Shown piece by piece: positions 46,650-58,735 of a stretch of DNA of 64,000 nt (within the stretch, counting starts at the first letter, position 1; every line of letters starts with the position of its first letter). Below the pieces are notes generated by a model, which worked only from the letters and a program-made list of their open reading frames with translations, made no database searches and was not told the DNA's origin. A program made the position numbers and the translations under genes. The DNA lies in NCBI RefSeq assembly GCF_040958095.1, contig NC_091172.1:25496562-25560561 (forward strand), read 5' to 3'. The DNA comes from Procambarus clarkii. Lineage: Eukaryota; Arthropoda; Malacostraca; Decapoda; Cambaridae.

Positions 46650-47470
46650 GAACCTGTTGGTCACTTCAGTAAAATCCTGTGACCACTTCCGAACCTTGTG
46701 GTCACTTTAATAGTATTCTGTGTTGCCAATCTTATCAAACTGAATACAGTATTTCTATTGTATGCAATGTACTATCTAATGATATTCCACTATATCTGTA
46801 CCCTGAGTTAGACGTGTCTTGCACGCTCATCAGCAAAACTAGTAAGGAAAACCCAGGACTCCTCAAAGCAACAACACTTGAAACTATCGATTCCTTTATA
46901 GGTAACTTAGAGTAACTTAGGCCTTTAACTTAGGGTAAGTTTAGGCCCTAACTTAGGGCCACACAAGCACTATCCTTCCACTGATAGCTCTGTTCGAATG
47001 TCAACAGGTCGCACTGCAGCACCCTGTAGAATATACAAAGACAACAGATGTTCACAGACCACAAGTGTAAGACTGACCTACCTCCACACATATAGAATTA
47101 GCTGCACTGCAACCTGCAACTAACACACTAAAAAAAACAGTGGAGGAATAATTTTCTGTGATTCAAAGACAGCTCTTCAAGCACTGAAAAACCCAACATG
47201 CAAAATAGATACTAGGAATTATTACACATCTCAACAGTTTCAATCTGATTTGTATAGATACTATCTCACTTATAGGTGTTGTCTAGCATGATGACATATA
47301 GACAAGGCAGCTAAAACTGCATGGGATAAGCCTACAATTGAGTTAAATCTGGGTATTCCAATCTCTGTTGTAAAAGCCGCAGTATTTCAAGAAATTAGGG
47401 AGGGCAGAAGAGCTGTCACTGATACTCAAGGGCCAGAAAGCACGAGTATAAAGAGTTATGTTTAGAACCG
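46650..47470 (+). pseudogene. RNase H-bearing LINE remnant
   Basis: Around 47300-47430 the + strand encodes D-K-A-A-K-T-A-W-D-K-P-T-I-E-L-N followed by V-V-K-A-A-V-F-Q-E-I, which matches the end of a LINE RNase H domain (the A-D-x-A-A-K motif). Upstream sequence is shifted in frame with several stops. Confidence 0.6.
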
Positions 47471-47506
47471 AGAACTATATCCAGTCTATTAGATCCAGGG
47501 AGCTAT

Positions 47507-47777
47507 TACCAGTCTCCGTGGTGTAGTGGTAAGACACTCGCCTGGCGTTCCGCGAGCGCTTTGTCATGGGTTTGTATCCTGGCCGGGGAGGATTTACTGG
47601 ACGCAAATCCTTAACTGTAGCCTCTGTTTAACTCAACAGTAAAATGGGTACTACTACAGGTTGTAAAAATGATTCTTCGTGGGAGTCGTATTCCAGGGAC
47701 CTGCCCGAAACGCTACGCTTGCTAGTGGATGCACAAGAATGTAACAACTCTTATATATATCTCAAAAAAAAAAAAAA
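47507..47777 (+). repeat. tRNA-headed SINE (family 4) with A tail
   Basis: Head: CTCCGTGGTGTAGTGGTAAG (A box) and the B-box-like GGGTTTGTATCCTGG. The body includes CCAGGGACCTGCCCGAAACG and the element ends in a 14-base A tract at 47763-47777. Likely an RNA-mediated insertion. Confidence 0.85.
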
Positions 47778-47803
47778 TATGTACGGACACCATATAGTGA
47801 ACA

Positions 47804-47847
47804 GTGCTCGGGGGTCGTATACCTTAAGGACTACGACCCCCGAGCAC
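47804..47847. repeat. Hairpin, 16-bp perfect stem
   Basis: GTGCTCGGGGGTCGTA and its exact complement enclose a 12-nt loop (47820-47831). It lies between two SINEs. Confidence 0.92.
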
Positions 47848-47864
47848 TTACGTAGACCTTAAAG

Positions 47865-47995
47865 ACTACGGTTCGATCCCCGGCTGAGACAGAAACCAGT
47901 GAGCAGAGTTTCTTTCACCTGATGCGTATGTTCACCTAGCAGTAAATAGGTATCTGGGAGTTAGACAGCTGCTTCCTGGGAATGTGCGTGTGTAG
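47865..47995 (+). repeat. SINE fragment, family 1-type body with another head
   Basis: B box GGTTCGATCCCC, then CAGAGTTTCTTTCACCTGAT and the CACCTAGCAGTAAATAGGTA body. Confidence 0.75.
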
Positions 47996-48224
47996 AGAAA
48001 AATATATGTAGTAGACATAATAGAGGAAAAATAGACGGGCTAGAAAAGTGGGGCCCAAGAGCTGATAGCTCGATTCTGCAGGTACAAATAGTAAATAACC
48101 TCTTTCTGTCCCCCCGACACAAAATGAATTTTAAAAATAAAGGGGATAACGATGACAAGCGTCAACTATTAAATTCTGAAATCCGACGGTAGTTTCTTTA
48201 ACATTAATAATTACATATTAAGTA

Positions 48225-48430
48225 AACATTTCTTAATCTCTCTTTTCAACTCGTTGGGAGACGTGCAACTTTTAATTATATATGGGAGGTCATTCCACAA
48301 TTTGGAACCCTGATTTGCATAGCATTTCTACTTTGGATTCCTAGAGTTTCACTCTAGGAATATCAGACAGACATTTGTTTCTCGCGTGGTGCACATGAGG
48401 TCTATTACAACCACTCTACGAAGCGTAACA
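48225..48430 (-). pseudogene. LINE C-terminal fragment
   Basis: A reverse match to the 34030-34640 LINE (CAGACATTTGTTTCTCGCGT and GGTCTATTACAACCACTCTA), broken frame. Confidence 0.65.
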
Positions 48431-48574
48431 CCCCCGTGACCCCGTGGCGATGTTGGCACCTGCAGGCGTCCCAACCATTCAGGCAGTTGAAGGAAGGTTC
48501 CGTACACCAAAACGTAACCCAATTAGTCTGTCCTCAGATCAAATCCATTACCATGAGAAACCGCACCTCTCTTC

Positions 48575-48720
48575 AAACCACCTTCATATTTGCCCGAAAC
48601 GCTGTGCGTATCTGTGGCTTCAGACATTGTATGTACTAGCTCTATCTATTAATCCAACATTATGTATGTAACTCATTTTCAATTACCTTTACCTGAATAA
48701 ACATATTATCTTATCCTATC
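48575..48720 (+). repeat. LINE 3' end, forward
   Basis: TTTGCCCGAAACGCTGTGCG and TTTACCTGAATAAACATATT are the forward version of the end at 51225-51360 and 34035-34160. Confidence 0.65.
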
Positions 48721-49014
48721 TTACCTAGATAGTCATCTAGATATTTCTGATGGTCTGAAAGCATATTACGGTTCCAGTAATAGTCTTTTTGTAAACTGGC
48801 AAGTGAACCTTTGTCCTAACCAGAGTTTCTCAGGTTATACCTTTAAATACCTATAGCTCCTTAGTAGAGGACACAGGCAAAGCCAGTGTTCAAATGGAAT
48901 AAGGGAGTATGGAGTATATAAAAAATATAGTAAAAAGCAAGAAAAAAGAGACAATAACAAGATGACAATTTAAAAAAATAAAATTAAACCCTTTTGAATG
49001 GAAAGGCAGAGCTA

Positions 49015-50580
49015 TAGGTACTTTACGTGGTTACTGAAACGTGGTTAAAAGAGGATACTACTCAACTCTTCAACATACCTAACTACTCAGCTATTCACAA
49101 CTGTCGCCCTGTACAAAGAGGTGGTGGTACTTCTTTTTACTACCACCAAGAACTGACTTGCTTAAAAATAATTAAAACTAATGCTAATGATATTCCATCT
49201 TCCAGTACTAATGTTCAGGACTATCTTACAGGTAACTACCCGCAGTCTCTGTACCTAACGTCCGCTTATTCCACTGATGTAAATGAGGTAATCCTTTCCT
49301 TTAAGACCAAGTCTAGTGCCCTTGCGGAGATACCAACTCTAATCTACATAGAAACCTCCAGATCTTTAGCCCCTGCCATTGCATTGCTCTACAACAAGTC
49401 ACTTGAACTCCAAACTTTTCCAGATATTCTAAGAAAGCGAGAGTAACCCCAGTTCATAAATGTGGTGATCTCACTGATGTCAACAACTTCAGACGTATAT
49501 CAATTCTGCCAAACTTGTCAAAAATATTTGAAAAACTAATCTACAAGCAGCTTTACTCTTATCTAGCCAAACACAATATACTAAGCTCTTGTCAATATGG
49601 CTTCAGACCCAAAAAAGCACTAACGAAGCATTTATTAGTATGATTAATTTGATACATGCAGCTCTTGATAAAAAGGAGTTCCCTGTTGGGTTATTTGTGA
49701 ACCTACGTAAGGCTTTCGACACTGTCAACCACCAAAACCTTCTTCTTAAATTACATCATTATGGAGTCAGAGGTGCAATACCTTCAGTCTTACCTTACTG
49801 ACAGGCTCCAGTATGTTTCTGTGAATAATTCCATTTCTCCGACACTACCTATAAATATTGGTGTTCCACAGGGCAGCATACTTGGCCCTCTCCTCTTTCT
49901 CATCTACATTAATGACCTTCCAAATGCCTCTCAACACCTCAAACCAACCTTATTTGCTGATGACACAACTTTCATTTTCTCCAGTCCTGACCCTCTTGCT
50001 CTAAATGTCACTGTGAATACTAAACTAAATAAAGTCCATCTTTGACTAACTGTTAACAAACTCACCCTTAACATTGACAAAACTTTCTATATTTTGTTTG
50101 GAAATAAATCCTCAAATGAAATTAATCTAAGAATAAACAATATACAAATCAGTAGTAAAGTTGATGGTAAATTCCTTGGTGTCCTCATCGATAACAAGCT
50201 GAATTTCCAGGGACACATTTTAAATATAGCAAAAAAAAGTTTCTAAAACTGTTGGCATTCTTTCTAAGATCAGATATTATGTTCCTCCTCCTGCCCTGGT
50301 GACGCTCTATTATTCTCTCATCTATCCTTATCTCAACTATGGTATTTGTGCTTGGGGTTCTACTACCCAAAATCATTTACGTGCTCTAATTACCCAACAC
50401 AAAGCTGCTATTAGAACAATATCTAACTCTGGCCCCAGACAGCACTCGGTACCCTTACTCAAATCTCTGCTGAATATGTTAGATATTAACCCTTATCTAG
50501 CTAGTTAATATCTAGCCTCTGTAACCCTTTTCACTACCGCCCACAAGATAGGTATGGGGTGCATAATAAATGAACTTAAC
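49015..50580 (+). pseudogene. Jockey-like LINE, broken, RT motifs still visible
   Basis: Plus strand. At 49027 T-E-T-W-L-K begins the endonuclease region, which quickly jumps to the RT region, so most of the endonuclease is lost. RT pieces follow in shifting frames: V-N-N-F-R-R-I-S-I-L (near 49480), R-K-A-F-D-T-V-N-H (near 49710), G-V-P-Q-G-S-I-L-G-P (49860-49890) and F-A-D-D-T (near 49950). The C-terminal part has Y-P-Y-L-N-Y-G-I-C-A-W-G (near 50325). Breaks occur after R-K-R-E (49446), near 49625, near 49800 and at 50044. The 3' UTR ends at the GGTATGGGGTGCATAATAAA motif (50552-50572). It is a different clade from the 41-43 kb LINE. Confidence 0.85.
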
Positions 50581-50970
50581 TAACTGTGAGTACCCTGTTA
50601 TCAATGATTTTATATCACACGGCATAAGATACTTTGAGGTTTGAAACTATTTCATTCGCTTACGGATATTTGAAGATATTATAACGTATTGTAATCAAAA
50701 TTTTCTAGTGCAGGCTATCAAACTAGGCTTAATTATCTCATATTTTCCACCGATTCCATGGATGACTAACGATTCTGTAAGATGGAGGATGTCAGATGAA
50801 CTATTACCTCTCTCTTGACCTATAATCAGTAATCTCTCACATAGAGAGGGAAGCAGCACACTGCAGTATACCTAAGCTTGCTAATAATAATATACAAAAT
50901 AGATTAGGCTATTTTCGCGGTTTTAGTTTCACCTGAAAATAAATCTGAACCTATACTTCTGCTGGAAATA
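50581..50970. other. No gene recognised
   Basis: AT-rich spacer between a LINE end and a SINE. Confidence 0.4.
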
Positions 50971-50977
50971 ACCAGAA

Positions 50978-51190
50978 GAGCAGTCGGCTCACAACGCTCG
51001 AATTGATCCTGGGTTCGATACCCCCAGCAAGGCTAAGACGTTTGGGGCCCATTTCTCCCCACCTGATGCTCATATTCACCTAGTAGTAAATAGGCACCCG
51101 GAAGGTAGTTCGCTGTTTAATTGGATGCATCCTGAGGAAAATCAGCAGCTGGCTTTGTGGGACCTCGAAATAAGCCTAGGAGCTAGCTTT
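50978..51190 (+). repeat. Decayed tRNA-headed SINE
   Basis: CAGTCGGCTCACAACGCTCG and the B box GGGTTCGATACCC precede a body with TTCACCTAGTAGTAAATAGG. Confidence 0.7.
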
Positions 51191-51224
51191 AATGTCCACC
51201 TCAAAAGGAAACTAAATCTGATTA

Positions 51225-51360
51225 GGTTCTTTTTATTTATTTATTTATTTATATACAAGAAGGTACATTGGGTTTGTGAGAATACATAGCATAGTATTTA
51301 CAATCTTGTAAAGCCACTAGTACGCACAGCGTTTCGGGCAGGTCCTTAATCTAACAGATA
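51225..51360 (-). repeat. LINE 3' end fragment with TTTA repeat
   Basis: A TTTA repeat (51230-51252) leads into ATACAAGAAGGTACATTGGG and GCCACTAGTACGCACAGCGT, shared with 34100-34165 and 59400-59440. Confidence 0.7.
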
Positions 51361-51950
51361 ATTTTAAGTAGGTAAATTCTAGCAGAATTAATAAAATGAT
51401 AACAGATACATTGTAAGAAAAAAATGAGATGAGAGAGATTAGTAAGTATATTAAAGCACATTCGTATATTAAAGCTCTGATTGATTACATTGACAGCTTG
51501 ATTGCTAATTTAAACAAGATTCAAAGATTTAAACAAAATTTTCTCGTAGTTTCTCCTACACAATACACGAAACAATTCCGTTTTTCTTAATATCTACTGA
51601 ACAATGCAGTTGAGACAGTCCGTTTTCTTGGAGCTTATGTTGAAACTAAAACTGTGGTGTTATTTTCTTTAGAAAATAAATATTAGGGGATTGTTTCTGT
51701 TAGTCCCCCCTAAAATTATTTCTGCTACAGTTACAATTTCCTCACAATTTTTCATGAAAATGAACCTGATCCGGCGGTTTTTCATATTGTACATTGAAAA
51801 TAAATCAAAGGTGGTCCTTATCTCGTAATTTAGAATTGTCAAATACATCCGAGATGATACATTTTCTTGTACTTTCCCTTGAAAATAGATGTAAGAGTGT
51901 CCGTTTTCTCTGGTTGTTAAGTAGTGTTGGTGGTGTGAGGACATTGTTGT
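51361..51950. other. No gene recognised
   Basis: AT-rich. GAAAATAAAT phrases recur (51670, 51795, 51880). This lies upstream of the Jagunal promoter region. Confidence 0.4.
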
Positions 51951-51954
51951 TGTT

Positions 51955-52113
51955 GTTGGGGCAGCGGCCGCCAGGTGACAGTGTGGCTCCAGGTGGGTCT
52001 GGCTCCTGTTGTTGGTGGTGCAGCTCTCCTCCCTCGCCTGCCGCACCGCTCACGCCTCCTTCCCCTCTCTCGCTAAGCCGCCAGAGACCGGGAAAGAGTT
52101 GTGAGAGGCGAGG
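51955..52113 (+). promoter_or_regulatory. Probable Jagunal promoter and 5' UTR
   Basis: A sharp shift to GC-rich, CpG-containing sequence (GGCAGCGGCCGCCAGG onward) directly before the start codon, unlike the AT-rich flanks. No TATA box stands out. The start context is GCGAGGATGG, with a purine at -3 and G at +4. Transcription start is not determinable from sequence alone. Confidence 0.5.
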
Positions 52114-52202
52114 ATGGCGTCCCGAGACGGGCCTATGGTGGCGGGGACGGACGGCTCCGACTTCGTCCACAGGGAGACGGTAGCAACACATTACCAGATT
52201 AG
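52114..52202 (+). CDS. JAGN1: Jagunal homologue, exon 1
   Basis: The first coding exon of a Jagunal-family ER membrane protein, needed for vesicle transport and ER organisation in fly oocytes and human neutrophils. It encodes M-A-S-R-D-G-P then A-G-T-D-G-S-D-F and [10 protein letters not shown], very close to the family's conserved N-terminus. The ATG at 52114 is chosen because conservation begins there and the start context is good. The donor GTGAGT follows at 52203. The exon ends two bases into a serine codon (AG, with T from exon 2). The next coding exon is 10.8 kb away. Confidence 0.93.
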
Positions 52203-53757
52203 GTGAGTGTAACGTGATGCCTCTCGCTGTATTCCTGGCCCCCGCTCCATGGCACCTTGGCCCACGTTGTCTCTCCCCCCTTTCCCTCCCTGCCCACCCA
52301 CCCCCTCTCTCTCTCCCTCTTACGCTAACCGCCTCTCGTTCATTCATGATGCTGTCATACGCTCACGCTGACAGGAGCCGTACGCATGACTCAACAGCTG
52401 GTTGGTGGCGGCGGCGGCTGGTGCCTGGGGGTAGGCGGGTGCCGGGACAGGTGGCATCTTGGTGCCACCCTGGCTCAAATAGACACGCGCGGGGAATGTG
52501 ACAGCAGATGGTTTGTGGAATGTTTAGGCCTTGGGCATTAGATTGGAGCTTTTGAGTAATGTTTGATGAAGCTAAGACTACAGCATCTCTTAAGTTTCCT
52601 TATTCCTCTTCACGGGAGGCATCTCCTGTCACGCAGGGTGCCCTCGCACCTCCACAGATCTCCAGAATCAGCTCTTGTTACTGTAATGGCTCAAAAGGGC
52701 CACCACTTATGGGCTATTCATGCCCGTGCCACCTTTTGGATGGCTTAATCTTCATCAATCAATGATGCCTCTTCACCTATCGCCTAGTAGTAAATGTGTA
52801 TCTGAGGGACGAGAAGCGGTGTTCTCAACATGGTATGGCTGTTGGCTGTCTGAGGGATAGTTGATTGCATATATATAGGTGTATATGAGTGGGATTGGGT
52901 GGTTATAAATTCTAGCTGCCTCAAAGGGGCCAATAGGCCTTCTGCAGTTACCTTTGTTCTTATGATTGTTGTGGGTTGCTCCCTGATGGACGACCATTAA
53001 TTCTTCTAGGAGGGGAGTAGGGTTGTTTAGCCAAGATTTCCTGTCCCTGACAATGAGAGAGTCTACTGCTGCTGTGCCTAGGTTGCAGTACGATAACTAG
53101 GCAAAGAGTACAACACTGTCTTCCAAGCTGGGGGCATTTTGTTTTAAGTTTGGGGCTCAAACACTTTAATTAATTGTTAAAGCTTAATTCAAATGTGTGT
53201 AAAGTTAATTAGGCTTTGTTTGGTTTAACAGAGTATGTATCACTGACTCGCCAATATTATTTTTTTTCCACAACAGAAAAATTATTTCCTTTAGCCAAGT
53301 AACACGTTTGAGGCACTTGGTCCTAAAATTATCGCCTTGGTAATAATTTAATCGACCATTCTAATACTACTACTACTATTATTTATATACTGGCTAATAA
53401 ACATGTTTGATTTCAAATGTGCCCAAATTCCTGTTCTGGTCAGATGTTCGACAAATGTCATGGGCTGTTGAAACTGTGCATTTGGCTAAAGTTGCACATG
53501 ACAGTGAACAACTTTAAGTCAGTCAACCATCTTGCTGCCAAAAGGTTGCAATTGCTGCTTAAAGGTTGGGCATAAATCGTAAAACACACATGGATGATTT
53601 ATATTTTTTGTATAAACACATTTTTCACTTGGTTGAATGGCGGGTTATTTCTCCCCCCCCCCGCCCCTTGATACAGGAAAGCGTTATTAAATTACATATT
53701 GTTGATAAACAGCACTTGTCTATCAATGCTTACCAGGAAGTGAGATCTAGCTCTATA

Positions 53758-53951
53758 TTGACCAGACCACACACTAGGTGAAGGGACGACGACGTTTCGG
53801 TCCGTCCTGGATTATTCTCAAGTCGATTGAGAATCGCAATCGACAATCGACTTGAGAATGGTCCAGGACGGACCGAAACGTCGTCATCCCTTCACCTTTT
53901 AGAGTGTGGTCTGGTCAACATACTTCAGCCACGTTGTAACTCATCGCTTGC
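53758..53951 (+). mobile_element. Foldback element with 13-bp target duplication
   Basis: The 194-bp insert starts TTGACCAGACCACACACTAG. Arms of about 70 nt (53758-53830 and 53848-53920) are complementary except for a few bases and a small gap, and the loop is about 16 nt. A non-palindromic tail (CATACTTCAGCCACGTTGTA to CGCTTGC) follows. ATCTAGCTCTATA is exact at 53745-53757 and 53952-53964. No open frame or tRNA-like promoter was seen. Confidence 0.92.
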
Positions 53952-53964
53952 ATCTAGCTCTATA

Positions 53965-55150
53965 CCCTGCCTCCTAGCCATTCAAACCTGCTAATTATCC
54001 CCCTCAATATTAATGTTTTCATCTTACATTTTAAAGTTGTGGATAGAATTGGCTTTAATCAGTGCATTCCACTTATTACACTCTTTGACTCAATTGCGTA
54101 TCCAGCTTTCACTGCTGTCCCCTCATCCTTCCCCTTTTTAATTTAAATATGCTTTCTTTATCCACTTTATTTCCCTCAAGATATTGTACATACTGTACTG
54201 TAATTATCATATCTCATTATTTCTTCTCTCCTCTAAGGTTGTGAGGCTGAGTTCTCTCAACCTATCCTCATAGCTGAGACCTCAATTTTGGTACTAATCT
54301 AGTTGCAAACCTAGATTACAACCAAAGTTGTGACAGATATGTCAGAATAAAGCCTGACTTACCCCTCTGACCACGCTCCTGTTTTGTCAACTACTGTACT
54401 CCCATAACCAGCCCAGTGCCTTTTCTGTTATCCCTACTTATCACTCCATCTTGTGTATTAGTCTTTTGTGATAAACTGTATGAAAAGCTTTTTGACAGTC
54501 TAGGAAGATGCAGTCTACCTATCCTTCCTCCTTTTGTCTTATTTTGGTGACCGTGTTATAGAATTCAAAGTTTGTTAAGCAAGATTTTCCATTTTCTGAA
54601 GCTGTGTTGTGCCATTGTTACAAAATTTACTCTCTCCTCATGTTCTATAATCCTTTTGCTGATGATGTTTCAGGTATCTTGCATGAAATGCATGTTAATG
54701 ACACTGGTCTATGGTTTAATTCCTCATATGTCCCCCCCCCCCTTTCTTAAATATTGGAACTACATTTGCCATTTTCCAGATTTCTGGTAACTCTCCCATC
54801 CACTGTAATGTTGAGAACTAGTTGATGGGTAACACAAGCTTCCTGCAGCTTCCTTCAGTACCCATGGTGATATCTGGTCTGGTTCTACTGATTTTGTTAC
54901 ATCCAATTCCTTCAAGTACTGTATCTCTCTCTTCTGTTAACTTCAGTTGTTTCTAGTTGTTTGTTGTTGTACCTACTTGAACACCAATCAGATTCTGATT
55001 TGAAGATGATCTGAACCTCTTGTTGTCCTTCACACATTTTGTCATTCTCCAAGAGTGTTCCTCCATGTCCTTGAAGCCTGCTATACAAATTTAATATGGT
55101 ACATAACAGTGGACTCCTTCTCAAGCAGATTCCTAAGACACCTTCCATAG
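53965..55150 (-). pseudogene. Decayed CR1/Jockey-like LINE
   Basis: Minus-strand order parallels the 41-43 kb LINE: C-terminus (54030-54290), then the RT region with traces around the D-T-V-P-like segment (54450-54520), the W-x-x-A-N-V-V-P-I motif in reverse (54740-54790) and upstream sequence to about 55150. The middle with FADD seems deleted. Many stops. Confidence 0.65.
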
Positions 55151-57204
55151 CAAAAATTTAAATTGTTCACTCTATATACCAAAAAACATTGTTTTATTAA
55201 TGTACAGTATTTAAAATTATAAAAAAAATTGTGCACATACAGTATTTTGGCACCAAAATTTTGTAATTTTTATTTAAAATATATTTAAAACCAGTCTTAT
55301 GACCAGAACAATTCCCTCGATTGCTTATGGATTCTGTTTGAGCAAAATTCCTCTATTTGAGAAATGGTAGAATAATTTTTAATAATTTTGTTAAAAATTA
55401 CAAAGATCTGATGCGAAGTATGGTCCCGATATTAATAAATTTGTTCAGACAAGTTTCCACTATGCTGTACTGTAGTATTTTAAATTTGATGAAAAATATT
55501 TGCTGTTACTCGCTACTATCAAGATAAATGATAAACCTAACTCCGACAGACATTATGCTACTGTATTTAATAAATTTGGACAGCTTTCAACTGACCTTTA
55601 TTTCAATCCCTGTAGTAGGAAAAATCTACTTTATATTTTATTTATAATTACAACATGAACAGTTTAAATTATCACTAGCCTAAGATGAACACAGACAGAA
55701 CTGGCATGTGAGTGCATTTGCATGACTATAAATGGGAGCTACAGTACCTCGTATGGGTCAGTGGGCCTCCTGTGGTTTCCCTTTGCTCCTGTTTTTTACC
55801 AAAATTTTCCATTATTTAATTCTTATTGTTTTAAATTAGATTTTGTTCATTTGGCAATGAAGAACAGCATATGTATGATGTTGAAAATCATTAATGCTTC
55901 ATTATATTAACTAAGGCAGTGTAACCCCTCTGCTTAATTTGTTTCCATTACAGCTAGAATTTTAAGAGATCACGTCGATACTAATTTAACGGTCTTGACT
56001 AGTCTAAATACAGTATAGTATTTTATTTTTAGTGTGTTAATATATTAGGCAAAATTATTTTATTCTGTAGTGTTAATTTTCTAATGCCACTAATTCAAAT
56101 TTTTCCATCCTAATAGGTATTTAACAACCATATAGATGTGTGGTATGTGTATAGAACTGTTGTGCTAATATCAGATTTGGTTGTTCCAGCTGGCCTCCAA
56201 AGAAGAGAATTTCCGAAGTGTAAGTTATAATAAGGTGGCTACTTGTCCATTGTCATCCAGTTCCATGTATGTCAGCTTGATATCTACAATAGCTGATGAG
56301 CTTCAAAAACTAATTTTTCATTGTAGCCTAATATACATTATCAAATGTTATTACTATACAAAAATAAATACTTTATTTCAGTACAGTATATGCACTGGAG
56401 TACAGTGTAAATCTAGTACGTACACTATAAATCCTAAATCTGGATAATTACCATTGGGATCTTCAGGAAATTTGGAAGTCCAAAATCCGGATAATTAAGT
56501 TTACTCCTGTGCTACATACATTTTTGTATTAATGTTTAGATCTCATTCATATTATCATTGGTTTATGGCTTCACCTACAAGCCATGCTGCAACTTCATTA
56601 TTCGTTCTAAATGTTGGATCCATGTTTTCAGTCTTTTAAGTCCTTAACCACATCCAGAACTTTTGTTATTCAATTAATATTGGTATGTACAGGATAGCGA
56701 TGCAACAAGTTGTAAATTTGGTGTAGAGTATTTAATCTAGAACCATTTTACACATCATGAAACTTTTGCCATCAAGGATGTGCTTAAATAGTGAATAAAT
56801 GCTAATTGTTCTTCTAAGTATCGGTATCTATTTGTAACTAGGCTTCCTTTCCACATTAAAATGGGCTTAGATGACTGGTTATGTAAAATTTATATTTTAA
56901 ATATACAACAGGATACTTGGTTAGACAGTGAACTTGACTTACCATGAGCCTCAGGCTTTGTAGAGGATATTTTGCCAGGTGTCCAGGTTCTACAATTTCG
57001 TGAACTTAAGTGCTAGAAATTCTTTAGCCCTTATCTGACAACCATATGGCTTCCATCAAGCTGAAGGCTTGTGAATTCAAAAGTTTCACCCTGAACCAGC
57101 CCATCCTCCTGTTTAGATAATACAGTACTTGTATTAATGATGTAGATCATCGTACATATACTGACGTAATGGACAATTGGAACGTAGAATTTGGTTACAC
57201 ACAA

Positions 57205-57440
57205 ATCACAATTGCGTGATGCATCAAATGAACAAATCCACAAGGGCTGTGATGAGGATTCGAACCTGCGTCAAAGAGCATCCCAGACGTTGCCTTAATC
57301 GACTGAGCTACGACATGGTAAAAGGAGTTGAAGCCGAAGTTCTACTGAACTTCGGTTGACTAGCTCAGTCGATTAAGGCAGCGTCTAGGATGCTCTCGGA
57401 CGCAGGTTCGAATCCTCGTCACGGCCCTTGTGGATTTGTT
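57205..57440. repeat. Inverted pair of family 3 SINEs
   Basis: A reverse copy (57205-57330) and a forward copy (57357-57440) share the tRNA-like head TAGCTCAGTCGATTAAGGCA and the GGTTCGAA B box. They meet head to head about 30 bp apart, so the region can fold into a long hairpin. The spacer itself contains GAAGTTCTACTGAACTTC, a small inverted repeat. Confidence 0.85.
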
Positions 57441-58235
57441 GAATTTGGTTAAATTGAATTTGGACAAAACCAAAAAGGTTTTGTATTTGTTGCTAATAAA
57501 ACCTAACGTAACCATCCTAGGCCTAATACTTGCTATCTGAGGCCTAATGTAGTGTATTTGTGTAATATAGACCTAGAGATATTTGTTTGGTTTTAACTTT
57601 TTTTCCAGACTCTTATAGAGTGAATAATACCAATTTCTACTAATTGTCCATTATGTCAATATACATACAATAGTCCACATAGTTACAATAAGAACTATCT
57701 AAATAGGAGGATAGGTTGATTAGCACGCTCAAACTAATATACAATTTTGAACATATTTGATGTTTTCTGCTACCTTTTCTATTTTCTTCTATGCTCGTTG
57801 CTGCTCATTTCAGTTATGTAATGCGTTGCTTTCCCTTGTCAACATCATTCCGACTTTCATTTAGGTCAGCATTTCTCTCTTAACTCTTTTTTTAAAGTAC
57901 TGTTACATAATCACTTCTGGGCATTAGGTATTACATTTAATAGTTGACATACAATACTGTTCTATATTCTTGAAATAAAAATTAACATCTTTTTATATTT
58001 TGTCTGACAGGACAAGTAGCCACTGGTGTCAGGCATTTTACCCTAGTATTCCTTGTGGTATGCTTAATGCATGCTCATCCTTAAGACCTATGCCAGAGAG
58101 GCTAGATAGTGAAATACAGAAACTCCTGTAGAGGGCCTATTATTTATTCCAAAATTACAGGCTGCAGTATAATTTTAAAAGTTTTCGTCGATAAATTTAT
58201 ATTTGGACAAATTCAATCCATGCCAGGCCCTAATG
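57441..58235. other. Intronic AT-rich sequence
   Basis: No exon or repeat family was recognised. Confidence 0.4.
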
Positions 58236-58239
58236 AGTC

Positions 58240-58735
58240 GTACAAACCAATGGGGTTCAGAGGTCCAAACCAGGCCCCCCTCTAAAGAGGCACAAGGAGC
58301 AGAGGATTGTAGATCACTCTAACCAAGAAATGGCCACCAAAAAGGTGGGCAAACCAAAATATGCAAACAGCAAGGTACACAAAGCATAGAAAATGGGACA
58401 GTGAATCCCTGAGACTTTCGAACCACCAAATCATGAAAAAGTTCTCTTATTAGTTCCACCTGCTCAGCACCAGGTGACTGTGCCTTTCTACTTGATCCAA
58501 CAACCTCAACACCTCAGTCGTATTATCTGGTGCTTACCGTTATATGCTATTCACCATTACACTTTGCTTCCTGCTCCCAGCATCCTTCTGAGCCTGGTTT
58601 TTCTAACTTTATAAGAGGGCCAGGTTTTGACCTCTAGTCCCCAGTAGGCTTATGACTAGCAAAGGCCTGGCATGGATTGAATTGGGTGGAGCTTGCCACC
58701 AAAAACGTGGCAGAAAGGAGCGTTTCATTAAAATT
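58240..58735. repeat. Outer repeat unit related to the DIRS-like remnant
   Basis: Ends with GTGGCAGAAAGGAGCGTTTCATTA (58711-58734), which resembles CTACCAGAAAGAGGCGTTTCATTA at 62287-62310. It may be a terminal or flanking repeat of the same element. Boundaries are uncertain. Confidence 0.4.

Noticed and set aside
51805..52347. 180-residue minus-strand frame over the Jagunal start
   Set aside because: It overlaps the GC-rich 5' UTR and exon 1 of the supported + strand gene and shows no recognisable domain.
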